NCBI RefSeq assembly: GCF_014207705.1 | Contig: NZ_JACHIU010000001.1 | Span: forward strand, 5,572,501 to 5,636,500 | Length of the DNA: 64,000 nucleotides | Source: Sphaerisporangium rubeum | Lineage (GTDB): Bacteria > Actinomycetota > Actinomycetes > Streptosporangiales > Streptosporangiaceae | Reading direction: 5' to 3' | Shown here: positions 32,479 through 41,144 of the stretch, one piece after another | How positions within the stretch are numbered: position 1 is the stretch's first letter | Layout: the number at the start of each line of letters is the position of its first letter | The notes under the pieces: generated by a model | Told to the model about the DNA's origin: nothing | Database searches by the model: none | Seen by the model: the letters and a program-made list of their open reading frames with translations, nothing else | Made by a program: the position numbers and the translations under genes

Positions 32479-35103
32479 GTGCCCACGCTCCGCGACGTCC
32501 ACGAACGCCGAGCCGTGCGGCGCGTACCCGTCGGCGACCTGCTCGAGGTGCTGGTCGGCCTGGACGGCGGCGAGCTGGCGGTGCGGCACCTGGACCTGGT
32601 GTACGCCTCGGCGGGCCGGCCCGTGCGGCTGCTGCGGGAGTACCGGAGCCGGTCGCGGCTGCGTGCCGGGGTCGGCGCCGGATGGCGCCTGGTCGCCCCG
32701 GCCGCGCCGGAAGGCAGCGAGCCGTCGGTGCTCGTGGACGACCAGGGCCGGGTGGTCACGCTGCACGGCGACGAGGACGGCCTGATCACCAAGATCGTGG
32801 ACCCGCTCGGCGCGCAGGCCGCCGCGCTCACCTACGACCGGCGGGGCCGGCTGGTGCGGCACACCGACGCGGCCGGCCACCCGTACACGTTCACGTGGGA
32901 CGACGACGGCCGGCTCACCGGCCTCGGCGACCCGGCCGGTGGCTCACTGGAGTTCGCCTACGACGCGCGGCACGCCGTCACGCGCGTGGAGTGGCGCGGT
33001 GACGGCGGCGCGGGACGGCTGGCCTTCGGCTACGCCGAGGGAGGCACGTCGGTGACCGACGCCGGGGGACGCGTCACGGTCCACCGGTTCGACGTGCGCG
33101 GACGGCTCATCGGCGTGGCCGGGCCCGCGCGGGACGTGTGGCGCTGGGAGTGGGACGACCGTGACCTGCTGACGTCGTCCATCGATCCGCTCGGCCGGCG
33201 CACCGCCTACGAGTACGACGACGCGGGGAACCTCACGGGGCTGCGGCTGCCGACGTCGGCACGCGTGTCCGCCGGGTACGGCGCCGTCCCCGGGCTGCCG
33301 ACGGCCCTGCGCGACCCGGCGGGTGCCGAGGTGCGCCTCTCTCACGACACGGCGGGCCGTCCGGTGCGCATCGATGCGCCGGGACGCGCGGAGCCGCTGG
33401 AGACCCGCGCCTACGAGCCCGTGCACGGACGCCTCGCCGCGCGCACCGACGGCAACGGCGCCACCACGACGTACGCCTACGACGACGCGGGGAACCTGGT
33501 CACGGTCACACCGCCGGAACCGCTCGGGGCCGTCCGCTACCGGTACGACCGGCTGTCGCGCGTCACCGGGGTCACCGCCGGTGACGGCCGCCGCACCGGG
33601 TACCGGCACGACGCGGCCGGACGGCTGACGGAGGTGACCGACGAGGACTCCGGGGACGTGCTGGTGTCGCTGTCGTACGACGCGCTCGGCCGGGTGAGCC
33701 GCCGGTCGGGCCCCGGCTGGTCGCAGGAGTACCGCTGGACCCGCACCGCGCGCGGGAACAGGCTCACGCGCGCGGTGCGCACCGCGCCGGGGGAACCGGC
33801 CGAGGAGGTGCGCTACGAGTACGGCCCGGACGGCGAGCTCACCGCGCTCACCACGCTCACCGCGCTGACCAGGGCCGAGGAGACCACGCGCTACGCCTAC
33901 GACCCGGCGGGACGGCTCGCGACGGTCACCGCGCCGGGTGGACAGGTCGCGAGGTTCACCCACGACGCGGCCGGCCGGGTCACCGAGGTCGATCTCGGCG
34001 CGGCGATCCAGAAGATCACCTACGACGCGTCGGGCCGCCGCACGGGGCTGACCGTCACGGGGCCCGGCGGCACGCCGCTGTCGGCCGAGTACGGCTACGG
34101 CACGGCCGGTGCGGACCATGACGTGCTGCTGCGCGCCGTGGTGGACGGCGAGGTCACCGAGTACGCCTACGACGGGCTGAAGCGGCTGGCCCGTGCCGGT
34201 GACGTCACCTACGAGTACGACGCGGCGCACAACCTGGTGCGACTCGGCGACGTCCGGTTCACGGTGAACGCGGCGGGCCAGGTGACGTTGTTCGGCGAGA
34301 CGGAGTTCACCTACGACGGCGCGGGGCACTTCGCCGAGGAGGTCAACCCCACCGGTTCGTTCACCTACAGCGCCACCGGCCAGACCGTCACCGGCGTCTT
34401 CGGCGGCCAGAAGGTCGTGGACGTCGCCTACGACGGGCTGGACCAGCGCACGCCGCGCCGGATCACCGAGACCACGGTGGACGGCCGCACCGTCACCCAT
34501 GTGCTGACCTGGTCGGAGCTCGGCGCGATCCGCGTGCTCGACGACGGGGTGGCCACCGGATTCGTGCGCACGCCGGACGGCGCGCTGCTCGCCGTGGTGA
34601 CCTCGGCGGGCCGGCACCACTGGGCCGTGACCGACCAGCACGGCTCGGTGCTCGCGCTCGTCGACGAGAAAGGCGAGATCGCCGCGCGGTACCGGTACAC
34701 CCCGCACGGCGCGGTCACCGCGACCGGTGACGCCGCCGCCGCGAACCCCTTCCGGTTCCGCGGCGCCTACCAGCTCCTGCGCAGCGCCTATGTCCTCGAC
34801 GACCACCTCTACAACGGCCGATGGGGCCGGTTCACCCAGCCGGACCCCACCGGACAGGCCTACGCTCCGTACACCTTCGGCGACAACGACCCGGTCAACG
34901 CCGGGACGTGGACCCGCGCCGGCCTCTGGACGGCGCTCGCCGGGCCGCCTGAGCGCGTCACCGCCGCGTTCTTCCCCACGCCACCGGAACCGGCGGACGG
35001 CGCGCCGCCGGAGCCGGGACGCTCCGCGGCACCCGGCGTGGCGCCGGACCGCCTTCCCCTGATCACCGGTGCGTCCCCGCGTCGTTTCCCGCTCCATTCC
35101 TAA
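32479..35103 (+). CDS. RHS/YD-repeat protein embedded in the spirotetronate cluster
   Basis: An 874-aa protein made of about 20 YD/RHS repeats (for example LTYDRRGRLVRHTDAAG, YEYDDAGNLTGL, RYAYDPAGRLATVT). It ends in an RHS-associated core, NPFRFRGAYQLL...NGRWGRFTQPDPTGQ...YTFGDNDPVNAG. The usual second DPxGL autocleavage motif after the core is absent, and only a 70-residue Pro/Ala-rich tail follows, with no toxin domain. There is no signal peptide. The GTG at 32479 was chosen for a GAGGAG nine bases upstream; the frame is open much further, antisense to the LAL gene. It ends 24 bases before the AbyU-like gene, so both are probably on one mRNA. I know of no RHS protein with a role in spirotetronate synthesis. 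Confidence 0.85.
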   Translation: MPTLRDVHERRAVRRVPVGDLLEVLVGLDGGELAVRHLDLVYASAGRPVRLLREYRSRSRLRAGVGAGWRLVAPAAPEGSEPSVLVDDQGRVVTLHGDEDGLITKIVDPLGAQAAALTYDRRGRLVRHTDAAGHPYTFTWDDDGRLTGLGDPAGGSLEFAYDARHAVTRVEWRGDGGAGRLAFGYAEGGTSVTDAGGRVTVHRFDVRGRLIGVAGPARDVWRWEWDDRDLLTSSIDPLGRRTAYEYDDAGNLTGLRLPTSARVSAGYGAVPGLPTALRDPAGAEVRLSHDTAGRPVRIDAPGRAEPLETRAYEPVHGRLAARTDGNGATTTYAYDDAGNLVTVTPPEPLGAVRYRYDRLSRVTGVTAGDGRRTGYRHDAAGRLTEVTDEDSGDVLVSLSYDALGRVSRRSGPGWSQEYRWTRTARGNRLTRAVRTAPGEPAEEVRYEYGPDGELTALTTLTALTRAEETTRYAYDPAGRLATVTAPGGQVARFTHDAAGRVTEVDLGAAIQKITYDASGRRTGLTVTGPGGTPLSAEYGYGTAGADHDVLLRAVVDGEVTEYAYDGLKRLARAGDVTYEYDAAHNLVRLGDVRFTVNAAGQVTLFGETEFTYDGAGHFAEEVNPTGSFTYSATGQTVTGVFGGQKVVDVAYDGLDQRTPRRITETTVDGRTVTHVLTWSELGAIRVLDDGVATGFVRTPDGALLAVVTSAGRHHWAVTDQHGSVLALVDEKGEIAARYRYTPHGAVTATGDAAAANPFRFRGAYQLLRSAYVLDDHLYNGRWGRFTQPDPTGQAYAPYTFGDNDPVNAGTWTRAGLWTALAGPPERVTAAFFPTPPEPADGAPPEPGRSAAPGVAPDRLPLITGASPRRFPLHS

Positions 35104-35127
35104 GACACCGCGAAGAGAGGAGAACCC

Positions 35128-35532
35128 ATGGCCGACCAGGTCGTGGTTCGCGTCCCCAAGGAGATCGTGGTCAAGGTGGTCGACGACGTGAACGTCCCCG
35201 ACCCGCAGATCGGTCAGACCGGCACCTTCGACGACGAGCTGTTCGACGAGGCAGGCAAGCTGATCGGCACGTCGCACGGCTCGTTCCGCATCGAGTACGT
35301 CCGGCCCGGCGACGGAGGCCTCATGACGTACTACACCGAGGACATCACCCTGGAGGACGGCACGATCCACGCCGAGGGCTGGGCCGACTTCAACGACGTG
35401 CGCACCAGCGAGTGGGTCTTCTACCCCGCCACCGGCACCGGCGGGAGGTACGAGGGGCTGACCGGGTTCCGCAAGTGGCGGATGACCGGGGTCCGCGCGT
35501 CCGCGGAGGCGCGCATCCTGCTGTCCGACTGA
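35128..35532 (+). CDS. abyU: AbyU-like spirotetronate [4+2] cyclase (beta-barrel Diels-Alderase)
   Basis: The 134-aa protein has an allene-oxide-cyclase-like barrel pattern and matches what I recall of abyssomicin AbyU almost throughout. With a constant offset of 7, the AbyU active-site positions map as Glu12 (E19), Tyr69 (Y76), Phe88 (F95), Tyr99 (Y106), Arg115 (R122), Trp117 (W124) and Met119 (M126), all conserved. AbyU folds the linear exocyclic-methylene tetronate and catalyses the intramolecular Diels-Alder reaction that forms the spiro centre. The numbering is from memory, not a computed alignment. A GAGAGGAG site precedes the ATG. The tetronate cassette follows directly. Confidence 0.9.
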   Translation: MADQVVVRVPKEIVVKVVDDVNVPDPQIGQTGTFDDELFDEAGKLIGTSHGSFRIEYVRPGDGGLMTYYTEDITLEDGTIHAEGWADFNDVRTSEWVFYPATGTGGRYEGLTGFRKWRMTGVRASAEARILLSD

Positions 35533-35561
35533 CAGCGCCGCCGCCTTGAGAAGGGACGCTC

Positions 35562-36605
35562 ATGCCCCGTGACGTGCACATACTGTCGGCCGCCTCGTCG
35601 TTGCCCGGTGCCGCCGTGGACAACGCGGCGCTGGCCGGCCGGTTCGGGATGGACGCGCTGTGGGAGCAGTGGGTCGACGTGTTCATCGGGACCAGGTCAC
35701 GGCACCTGGCCCTGGACCTGGCGTCGGGGACGGTCACCTCGACGCTGGCCGAGCTCGCCTCCGACGCCGGCGGCAAGGCCCTCGCCGCGGCGGGGGTCGC
35801 GCCTGCCGAGGTGGACGCCGTGGTGCTGGCCACCGCCACCCCCGACAAGCTGATGCCGGCGACGGTGAACGTCGTGGCGGACCGGCTCGGCATCGACCAG
35901 GTCCGCTCGTTCCAGCTCCAGTCGGGCTGCTCGGGTGCGGTGCAGGCGCTGGACGTGGCGCGGCACATCCTGCTCGCGGGGGACGCGCGGACGGTGCTCG
36001 TGCTCGGCGGTGACGTCGTCGCGCGGTTCTGGGACGTCCACCGGGACCTGCGCGCGGCCGCGCCGCAGGAACTCGTCAACTACGTGCTGTTCGGCGACGC
36101 GGCAGGCGCGGCCGTGCTGTCGGCCGGACCGGGGCCGGGCTCGGCGACGGTGCGGACCCTGTTCACCCGCCTGGTGGGACTCGGCAGGGAACCCGGCGCG
36201 GTACTGGAGTGGTACGCGCCTGCGGACCGGGACACCGATCGGCCGGCGGCGACCGAGGACTACAAGGCGATCGAGCGGCACGTGCCGGAGATGACCGGGG
36301 AGGTGCTGCGGGAACTGCTGGAGCGGACCGGCTGGAAGGACGGCGACGTCGACCTGCTGCTGCCGCCGCAGTTGTCGGGCCGGATGACGCGGCTCATCAC
36401 CGAGCGGCTGGGGCTGCCTGAGGCGCGTGAGGTCTCCTGCGTGGACGAGGCCGGCAACTGCGGCAACGCGATCGTGTTCCTGCAACTGGAGCAGGCGCTG
36501 CCGCTGCTCGCGGGGGGCCGGCGCGCGGCCGGGGTGTCCATCGAGTCCAGCAAGTGGATCAAAGCGGGGTTCGCGCTGGAGGGTGACGGAGGGGACGCGG
36601 CGTGA
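35562..36605 (+). CDS. abyA1: KAS III-like tetronate-forming enzyme (AbyA1/RkD type)
   Basis: The 347-aa thiolase-fold protein has the active Cys in LQSGCSGAVQAL (Cys123), ATATPDKLMPA and a C-terminal EAGNCGNA (Asn299). In tetronate pathways this enzyme joins the polyketide beta-ketoacyl chain to glyceryl-ACP, making both the C-C and C-O bonds of the ring. The canonical FabH motif P-H-Q-A-N is here LPPQLSG (residues 267-273), so the catalytic His position is Pro269. It heads the five-gene cassette. Its stop overlaps the FkbH-like start by GTGA. Confidence 0.9.
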   Translation: MPRDVHILSAASSLPGAAVDNAALAGRFGMDALWEQWVDVFIGTRSRHLALDLASGTVTSTLAELASDAGGKALAAAGVAPAEVDAVVLATATPDKLMPATVNVVADRLGIDQVRSFQLQSGCSGAVQALDVARHILLAGDARTVLVLGGDVVARFWDVHRDLRAAAPQELVNYVLFGDAAGAAVLSAGPGPGSATVRTLFTRLVGLGREPGAVLEWYAPADRDTDRPAATEDYKAIERHVPEMTGEVLRELLERTGWKDGDVDLLLPPQLSGRMTRLITERLGLPEAREVSCVDEAGNCGNAIVFLQLEQALPLLAGGRRAAGVSIESSKWIKAGFALEGDGGDAA

Positions 36606-38515
36606 GCGGCCCCCTGACGACGCTGCACCAGGAAGGCAGGCTCGCCGCCGAGTGGCCGGCCGTGCGGGGGCTGCTCGCGGAGCTGGACGGGGACGACGCG
36701 GCGCTGCTGCGGGCCGGCCGGCACCTGGCGCGGCTGGATCCCGCCGAGGTGCTGGCCGCGCATCCCGCGACCCCGGCCCCGGTCGTCCGGGTGACCGGGA
36801 ACGGCACACTGGCCGCGCTCGGACCGGCGCTGACCGCGGAGTTCGCGCGGCACGGCCTGCTGGCGCGGGTCACGCCGTCGGACTTCGGCTCGTGGGTCTT
36901 CGAGCTCGGCGACCCCGGCAGCGCCTTGTACGCCGGGCTCGCCGCCGCCACGGGGCCCGCGTTCGCGCTGTGCGTGCTGGACCCGGCGCTGGTGACCGGC
37001 GAGCCGGCGCCGCCGTGGCGGGCCGGGGACGTGCGGCGGATCCTGGACGAGAAGGTCACGCTGGTGGAGCGGCTCGCGGAGGTGTTCGCCGCCACGGCGC
37101 GCGGCGCCACGCTGGTGCTCAACACCTTGCCGCTGCCGAGAGAGCTGACCGGTCAGCTCGTGGACCTGCGGGAACGCGCGCGGCTCGGCGCGGTGTGGCG
37201 TGAGGCCAACGCGCGGCTGCTGCGCCTTTCGCGGCCCGAGGTGGTCGTCGTGGACCTCGATCCGCTCATCGCCGAGGGGGTGCCGGCGCGTGAGCCGCGG
37301 CAGAGCGTGTACGCCAAGGCGGGCCTGTCGGACGCTCTGCTCGCCGCGTACGCGCGCGAGACCGGCCATGTGGCGCGGCAGGCGTACGGCCTGGCCAAGA
37401 AGTGCCTGGTGCTGGACCTGGACGAGACGGTGTGGGGTGGCGTGCTCGGCGAGGTCGGGCCGGAGGGGATCGAGGCCGGCGAGGGGTACCGAGGTGAGGC
37501 GTTCCTGCGGTTCCAGAAGGTCGTGAAGCAGATCGGCACGCAGGGGGTGCTGCTGGCGGCGGTCAGCAAGAACGACGCCGAACCTGTGCTGAGGACGCTG
37601 CGCGAACACCCCGGCATGCTGCTGCGCGAGGAGGACTTCGTGCAGGTGCGGGCCAACTGGCGGCCCAAGCACGACAACCTGGCCGAGCTGGCGAAGGACC
37701 TCAACCTCGGCACCGACAGCTTCGTCTTCGCCGACGACAGCGCCTTCGAGTGCGGCCTGGTGCGCCGTGAGCTGCCGGGGGTCGCGGTGGTGCGGGTGAC
37801 CGAGGAGCCGGCTCTGCACGTCGAACGGCTGCTGCGCGACGGGTGGTTCGACGTGCCGCGGCTCACCGAGGACGACGTGGCCCGTCCGGCGCGTTACCGC
37901 GAGGAGCGGACCCGCCAGGACTTCCTCACGACGTTCGACTCCCTTGAGGACTACCTGAACGAGCTCGGTGTCGAGGTGCGGCTCGCACCCGCCACCCCGG
38001 AACGGTTCGCCAGGGTTTCGCAGATCACGCTGCGCACCAACCAGTTCAACCTGACCACCCGCCGGTTGCAGCCCGCCGACGTGGCGGCCCTCGCCGCCGA
38101 CCCCGGCGCGCGGGTGCTGACCATCGCCTCCTCCGACAGGTTCGGCGACAACGGCCTGGTCGGCGCGGTGTTCCTGCGGCGGGACGGCGACACGCTCCGC
38201 ATCGACAACTTCCTGCTGAGCTGCCGGGTGTTCTCGCGCGGCATCGAGCAGGCCGTGCTCGGCGCGGTGCTGCGGCACGCCGGCGAGTCCGGCGCCAGGC
38301 AGGTGCGCGCGTCGTACCGGCCCACCGCCAGGAACGGCAAGGTCGCGGCCTTCTACCCGGGGAACGGGTTCGAGACGGTGCGGGACGGCCCGGACGGCGC
38401 CGAGTTCCGTCACGTGCTCGCCGGACCTCCGCCGCCGGTGGCGCATGTGCGCCTGACCGCCGACTTCGGGGACCCCGGGCTCCACGCCACCACCGCAGAA
38501 CAGGACACGCCATGA
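36602..38515 (+). CDS. abyA2: FkbH-like glyceryl-ACP synthase (AbyA2 type)
   Basis: A 637-aa protein. After an N-terminal region of about 260 residues comes the HAD-type phosphatase motif LDLDETVWGG (Asp272, Asp274, Thr276), then AAVSKNDAE, FADDSAFEC, and a C-terminal GNAT-like domain (about 450-610: ITLRTNQFNLTTRR, FGDNGLVGAVF, SYRPTARNGKVAAFY). The family takes 1,3-bisphosphoglycerate, dephosphorylates it and loads the glyceryl unit on a discrete ACP. That ACP is encoded immediately downstream with an ATGA overlap. GTG start overlapping abyA1. Confidence 0.93.
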   Translation: MSGPLTTLHQEGRLAAEWPAVRGLLAELDGDDAALLRAGRHLARLDPAEVLAAHPATPAPVVRVTGNGTLAALGPALTAEFARHGLLARVTPSDFGSWVFELGDPGSALYAGLAAATGPAFALCVLDPALVTGEPAPPWRAGDVRRILDEKVTLVERLAEVFAATARGATLVLNTLPLPRELTGQLVDLRERARLGAVWREANARLLRLSRPEVVVVDLDPLIAEGVPAREPRQSVYAKAGLSDALLAAYARETGHVARQAYGLAKKCLVLDLDETVWGGVLGEVGPEGIEAGEGYRGEAFLRFQKVVKQIGTQGVLLAAVSKNDAEPVLRTLREHPGMLLREEDFVQVRANWRPKHDNLAELAKDLNLGTDSFVFADDSAFECGLVRRELPGVAVVRVTEEPALHVERLLRDGWFDVPRLTEDDVARPARYREERTRQDFLTTFDSLEDYLNELGVEVRLAPATPERFARVSQITLRTNQFNLTTRRLQPADVAALAADPGARVLTIASSDRFGDNGLVGAVFLRRDGDTLRIDNFLLSCRVFSRGIEQAVLGAVLRHAGESGARQVRASYRPTARNGKVAAFYPGNGFETVRDGPDGAEFRHVLAGPPPPVAHVRLTADFGDPGLHATTAEQDTP

Positions 38516-38739
38516 TCACCGTTGACCGTTTCGTCACCCTGCTGCGCGACGAGATGGCCCTGGCCGTCACCGCCGACGAACTGGCGAAGGACCTGGACGC
38601 CGTGGACTCGTGGGACTCGGTGCATCTGCTCACGCTGTGCACGATCCTGGAACGCGAGACCGGCCGTTCACTGAGCCTCGCCAAGGTGCTGGAGGCGCCG
38701 AGCCTCGAAGCCGTGTACCGGCTGGCCACGGCGTCATGA
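38512..38739 (+). CDS. abyA3: Discrete acyl carrier protein for the glyceryl unit (AbyA3 type)
   Basis: The 75-aa carrier protein has the four-helix ACP pattern and the phosphopantetheine attachment Ser36 in DSWDSVHLL. This replaces the common LGxDS motif, as in other FkbH-partner ACPs. It should carry glyceryl-phosphopantetheine from the FkbH-like enzyme to the KAS III-like enzyme. It is encoded in ATGA overlap with both neighbours. Confidence 0.9.
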   Translation: MITVDRFVTLLRDEMALAVTADELAKDLDAVDSWDSVHLLTLCTILERETGRSLSLAKVLEAPSLEAVYRLATAS

Positions 38740-39548
38740 GCGTCGTGAGCGCGCTGCGCACCATCACGAGCCCGCGTACGGGGACGGCGCGGGCCGCCGG
38801 GGAGGCCGCGCCGCCGCGCGAGCGCAGGCACACGCTGTTCTTCCTCGAAGTGATCCGCGACTTCTCCCCCGTGTTCCTCGACACCGAGGTGGACATGAGC
38901 CGCGTGCTCGCGCACCGCGCCGCCGCGAGCGAAAGCGAAGGCCTGCGGTACTCGATCACCGCGTACGTGCTGCACGCGGCGGGCCGTGTGCTCGCCAGGC
39001 ACCCGGACGCCAACGCGGCCATCGCGGGCCGGGTGCGGCCGAGGATCGCGCGCTACCCGTTCGTCAACGGCAAGGTGGCCCTGGACCGCACGCTCGGCGG
39101 TCAGCGGGTGGTGCTCGGCGCCGTCATCCCCGGCCTGCACGAGGCGGCGCTCGCCGACGTGCAGGCCCATCTGGCGCGGGTGCGGGACGGCGACCCCGAG
39201 ACGCTGCCGGACTTCGCGGGGGTGCGGCGGCTGCACCAGGCGCCGTGGCTCACCGGACGCGCGCGGTTCCGCAAGGCGGCGCGTTCCCTGGTGCTGCGGC
39301 CCCACCTGACCGGAACCTTCGCGGTCACCTCGCTCGGCCACCGCGCCGTCGACGCGTTCCACTCGGTCGGCGGCACGACCACGACCTTCGGCGTCGGCCG
39401 GATCACCGACCGCGTCGTCGTACGGGACGGCGCGCCGGCGGTGGCGCCGGTGATGCGGCTCAGCCTGTCCTTCGACCACCGGGTGATCGACGGCGCGGAG
39501 GCCGCGGACGTGCTGACCGAGGTCAAACAGGCACTGGAGAGCGTATGA
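38736..39548 (+). CDS. abyA4: 2-oxoacid dehydrogenase-type acyltransferase (AbyA4 type)
   Basis: The 270-aa protein is only the catalytic domain of an E2-type acyltransferase. It has no lipoyl domain, while the active-site motif SFDHRVIDG is intact (His248, Asp252), and TFAVTSLGHRAVDAFHSV precedes it. In agglomerin and abyssomicin pathways this enzyme acetylates the primary hydroxyl of the tetronate. The next enzyme then eliminates acetate to give the exocyclic double bond used as dienophile. ATG overlaps the ACP stop. Confidence 0.9.
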   Translation: MSVVSALRTITSPRTGTARAAGEAAPPRERRHTLFFLEVIRDFSPVFLDTEVDMSRVLAHRAAASESEGLRYSITAYVLHAAGRVLARHPDANAAIAGRVRPRIARYPFVNGKVALDRTLGGQRVVLGAVIPGLHEAALADVQAHLARVRDGDPETLPDFAGVRRLHQAPWLTGRARFRKAARSLVLRPHLTGTFAVTSLGHRAVDAFHSVGGTTTTFGVGRITDRVVVRDGAPAVAPVMRLSLSFDHRVIDGAEAADVLTEVKQALESV

Positions 39549-40621
39549 ACGACGTCGCGGAACTGAAGAACTTCGTGGTGGCGCACGCGCGGTCGCAGGG
39601 CATGGCCCCCGAGCGCTACACCGCGGTCCTCGACCGGGTGCGGCACGACGGCGAGGGGCCGGGGTCGTGGGCCCGCGAGTGGAGCGACGAGGCGGCGCGG
39701 ATCGCGGACGAGGGACGGCTGCTGGAGGCGTCCGCGCACTACACCATGGCGCGGTTCCCCTTCGTGGACGGCCCGGCGCGCCAGGAGGCCATGGAACGGT
39801 GCCGCGAGACGTTCGGCCGCTGGCGCGCGGGGTTCCCCGCGATCCACGCGCTGGACGTCGAGCTGCCGCGCGGCCGGGTGCGCTGCTGGACGATCGGCCT
39901 GGACGCGCCGCGGCCCCGGCCGCTGCTGGTCATGACCGGCGGCATCATCTCGGTGAAGGAGCAGTGGGCCCCGGTGCTGCCGCAGCTCGACGCGCTCGGC
40001 TTCGCGGGGGTGGTCACCGAGATGCCGGGGGTCGGCGAGAACACCGTGCCGTACGACGTGGACGCCTGGCAGGTGTTCCCCGCGATCCTCGACGCGGTGG
40101 AGGGACGGGCCGACACGGCGCGGTCCTACCTGCTGGCGCTGAGCTTCAGCGGCCACCTGGCGCTGCGCGCCGCCGCGCGTGACGGCAGGATCGCCGGCGT
40201 CGTCGGCGCGGGGACCCCGGTGCGGCACTTCTTCACCGACACCGGGTGGCAACGGCGGGTGCCGCGGATCACCACCGGCACCCTGGCCCACCTGACCGGC
40301 GTGGACGCGGCGAAGGTCTACCCGCTGATGCGCGACTGGGCCCTGACGCCTGAGGAGCTGTCGGCCCCCGGAGTGCCGGTCGCGCACGTGACGAGCCTGC
40401 GCGACGAGATCATCCCGCCGGCGGACGCGGCGCTGCTGGCCGAACGGGTCGGCCGGCTGCGGCTGCTGGCCCACGACGACGTGCACGGCGCGCCGTCGCA
40501 TTTCGCGCTGACCCGGCTGTGGACGCTGCTGTCGGTGCTGCGGATGCACGGCGGGTACCGGGACCAGCGGATCGCGCTCACCCGCGAGTTCGCCAGGCTG
40601 CGACGGAGGCGAGCGGCGTGA
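39545..40621 (+). CDS. abyA5: Alpha/beta hydrolase acting as acetate eliminase (AbyA5 type)
   Basis: A 358-aa FrsA/EstA-like hydrolase: an N-terminal helical cap of about 100 residues, then PLLVMTGGIISVKEQW as the oxyanion strand, and LLALSFSGHLAL holding the presumed nucleophile Ser202. The elbow reads S-F-S-G-H and departs from GxSxG. SLRDEIIPPADAALL carries the acid, and HGAPSHFAL supplies a late His. In the aby/agg pathways it removes acetate from the acetylated tetronate to form the exocyclic methylene. Starts in ATGA overlap with abyA4 and ends in GTGA overlap with the flavin reductase. Confidence 0.88.
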   Translation: MNDVAELKNFVVAHARSQGMAPERYTAVLDRVRHDGEGPGSWAREWSDEAARIADEGRLLEASAHYTMARFPFVDGPARQEAMERCRETFGRWRAGFPAIHALDVELPRGRVRCWTIGLDAPRPRPLLVMTGGIISVKEQWAPVLPQLDALGFAGVVTEMPGVGENTVPYDVDAWQVFPAILDAVEGRADTARSYLLALSFSGHLALRAAARDGRIAGVVGAGTPVRHFFTDTGWQRRVPRITTGTLAHLTGVDAAKVYPLMRDWALTPEELSAPGVPVAHVTSLRDEIIPPADAALLAERVGRLRLLAHDDVHGAPSHFALTRLWTLLSVLRMHGGYRDQRIALTREFARLRRRRAA

Positions 40622-41118
40622 ACGGGGTGGAGCTGAACCTGGCGGACGGCACCCGGTGCCTGCGCAACGTGCTCGGCCGGTTCGCCACCGGCGTGGTGGC
40701 GGTGGCGGCCCTCGACGACGACGGCCGGCGCGCGGGGCTCGCGGCGAACTCGTTCTGCTCGGTGTCACTGGTGCCGCCGCTGGTGTCGTTCTGCGTGGCG
40801 CGCACCAGCACGAGCTGGCCGCGGATCCGCACGGCGCCGCTGATCGGCATCACGATCCTCGGGTTCGAGCAGCGCGAGGCGGCGGTACGGCTCGCGGTGA
40901 CCGGCAGCGACAAGTTCCGCGGCATGCCGTGGGTGACCTCACCCGGCGGCGCGCCGATCCTGGACGGCGCGCTGGCCTGGCTGGAGTGCTCGGTGGAGGC
41001 CGAGCACCCGGCCGGGGACCACGACATCGTGGTGGCGCGGGTGCACCGGCTGGACGCCGAGGCGGACGGGGACCCGCTGCTGTTCTTCCGCGGCGCCTAC
41101 GGCCGGCTCAGCAGGTGA
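40618..41118 (+). CDS. HpaC-like flavin reductase
   Basis: The 166-aa product is an NAD(P)H:flavin reductase of the HpaC/FMN-binding split-barrel family: LRNVLGRFATGVVAVAAL, GLAANSFCSVSLVPPLVSFCVA and a C-terminal PLLFFRGAYGRL. It should supply reduced flavin to the two-component LLM monooxygenase at 43418. GTG start coupled to abyA5, making it the last gene of the rightward tetronate operon. It is convergent with the TetR gene. Confidence 0.88.
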   Translation: MNGVELNLADGTRCLRNVLGRFATGVVAVAALDDDGRRAGLAANSFCSVSLVPPLVSFCVARTSTSWPRIRTAPLIGITILGFEQREAAVRLAVTGSDKFRGMPWVTSPGGAPILDGALAWLECSVEAEHPAGDHDIVVARVHRLDAEADGDPLLFFRGAYGRLSR

Positions 41119-41144
41119 CGCCGCGGGGCCCCCGGCCGGCCGCG

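Noticed and set aside
32479-35103. Polymorphic toxin with immunity gene
   Set aside because: The C-terminal tail after the RHS core is short, Pro-rich and domainless, and the next gene is the AbyU-like cyclase, not an immunity protein.
32944-35370. 808-codon open frame on the minus strand opposite the RHS gene
   Set aside because: The repetitive Val/Arg/Gly-rich product mirrors the YD repeats of the + strand. No ribosome site or domain.
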